Shown: in pieces, positions 4,846 to 5,296 of the stretch | Position numbering within the stretch: position 1 is the first letter of the stretch | Layout: each line of letters opens with the position of its first letter | Source: an uncultured Bacteroidales bacterium | GTDB taxonomy: Bacteria > Bacteroidota > Bacteroidia > Bacteroidales > UBA932 | Direction of reading: 5' to 3' | DNA: 5,296 nucleotides | Assembly: GCA_947305045.1 (NCBI GenBank) | Contig: CAMZCW010000172.1 | Coordinates: 1-5,296 of the forward strand | Made by a program: the position numbers and the translations under genes | The notes under the pieces: model-generated | The model's database searches: none | Told to the model about the DNA's origin: nothing | Seen by the model: only the letters and a program-made list of their open reading frames with translations

Positions 4846-5296
4846 ATGAAAAAGACTTTATTGCTTATGTCAACCCTTCTGGCCCTTGCGGCCTGCGCTC
4901 CCAAGAGCAAAGCGCCGGCCCTGGACATGGCCAACCTGGATCCTACCACCAGCCCCAAGGAAGACTTCTACCAGTATTCCACCGGCGGATGGCAGAAAAA
5001 CAACCCGCTCCGTCCGGAATTCTCCCGTTACGGCAGTTTTGACGCCCTCCGTGAACAGGCTCAGGAGAACCTCAACGCCCTCTTCGAGAGCATGACCACC
5101 TCCGAAACCGTTCCCGGCACCGTGGAGCAGAAGATCACGGACCTCTACAAGATGGCCCTGGACTCCACCACCCGCAATGAGCTGGGTGCACAGCCCATCC
5201 AGAAATACATCGCCGAGATCCAGGCCGTCAAGTCCAAGGACGAACTGGCCACCCTGCTGGGCAAGATGAGCCTTTACGGGGAAGGCGGTTTCTTTG
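4846..5296 (+). CDS. M13-family metallopeptidase lipoprotein, N-terminal part (runs off right edge)
   Basis: Translation from ATG 4846 stays open to the edge for 150 codons. Residues 1-17 are a lipoprotein signal (MKK, a hydrophobic stretch, lipobox L-A-A-C with Cys17). Next comes the entry motif of M13 (neprilysin/PepO-like) peptidases: N-L-D-P-T-T-S-P-K-E-D-F-Y-Q-Y-S at 30-45, then G-G-W at 47-49 and R-Y-G-S-F at about 65-69. The helical part of the M13 N-terminal domain follows. Family members are zinc endopeptidases of roughly 650-700 residues; the HExxH and ExxxD zinc motifs would lie beyond the window, so activity cannot be judged. The residues after Cys17 (APKSKAPA) lack the acidic lipoprotein-export signal described in Bacteroidota, so a periplasm-facing location is more likely than the cell surface. 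It is divergent from the transporter and has its own promoter. Confidence 0.9.
   Translation, partial: MKKTLLLMSTLLALAACAPKSKAPALDMANLDPTTSPKEDFYQYSTGGWQKNNPLRPEFSRYGSFDALREQAQENLNALFESMTTSETVPGTVEQKITDLYKMALDSTTRNELGAQPIQKYIAEIQAVKSKDELATLLGKMSLYGEGGFF

Overview
The window looks like a chromosomal segment from a fairly GC-rich member of the Bacteroidota, probably Bacteroidales. Two things suggest this. The promoters carry the Bacteroidota -7 element TAnnTTTG (or one mismatch) instead of a sigma70 -10 box. The proteins also fit: a Bacteroidota-type putative porin, a PspC-domain protein with the N-terminus typical of this phylum, and an M13 lipoprotein peptidase. Coding DNA is GC-rich and the two short intergenic regions are very AT-rich. 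I see no mobile element, CRISPR array, tRNA or rRNA.

Layout. Positions 1-80 (minus strand) hold the first 26 codons of a PspC-domain protein that runs off the left edge. Positions 81-239 are a divergent intergenic region with a promoter on each strand, a 16-bp perfect inverted repeat and a small hairpin. Next is a plus-strand pair: a large outer-membrane porin (240-2864) and a membrane-anchored MltF-like lytic transglycosylase (2861-3805), overlapping by ATGA. A BASS-like multipass transporter (3802-4755, minus strand) converges on this pair, and the two stop codons overlap. Positions 4756-4845 are a second divergent region with interlocked promoters and dyad symmetry. From 4846 to the right edge is the first 150 residues of an M13-family (PepO/neprilysin-like) metallopeptidase lipoprotein.

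How the genes may work together. All the products act at or beyond the inner membrane. The porin/transglycosylase pair is probably co-transcribed and translationally coupled, which suggests peptidoglycan is opened or trimmed where a large barrel is assembled or anchored. The transporter and the peptidase share one compact regulatory region and may be alternately expressed.

Most unusual points: (i) an almost leaderless porin start; (ii) an MltF-like enzyme whose solute-binding domain appears reduced to one lobe; (iii) a BASS-like transporter whose Na+-site residues appear replaced, including a lysine; (iv) face-to-face overlapping divergent promoters carrying palindromes; (v) tail-to-tail overlapping stop codons with no terminator. 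None proves a new system; all are testable hypotheses.
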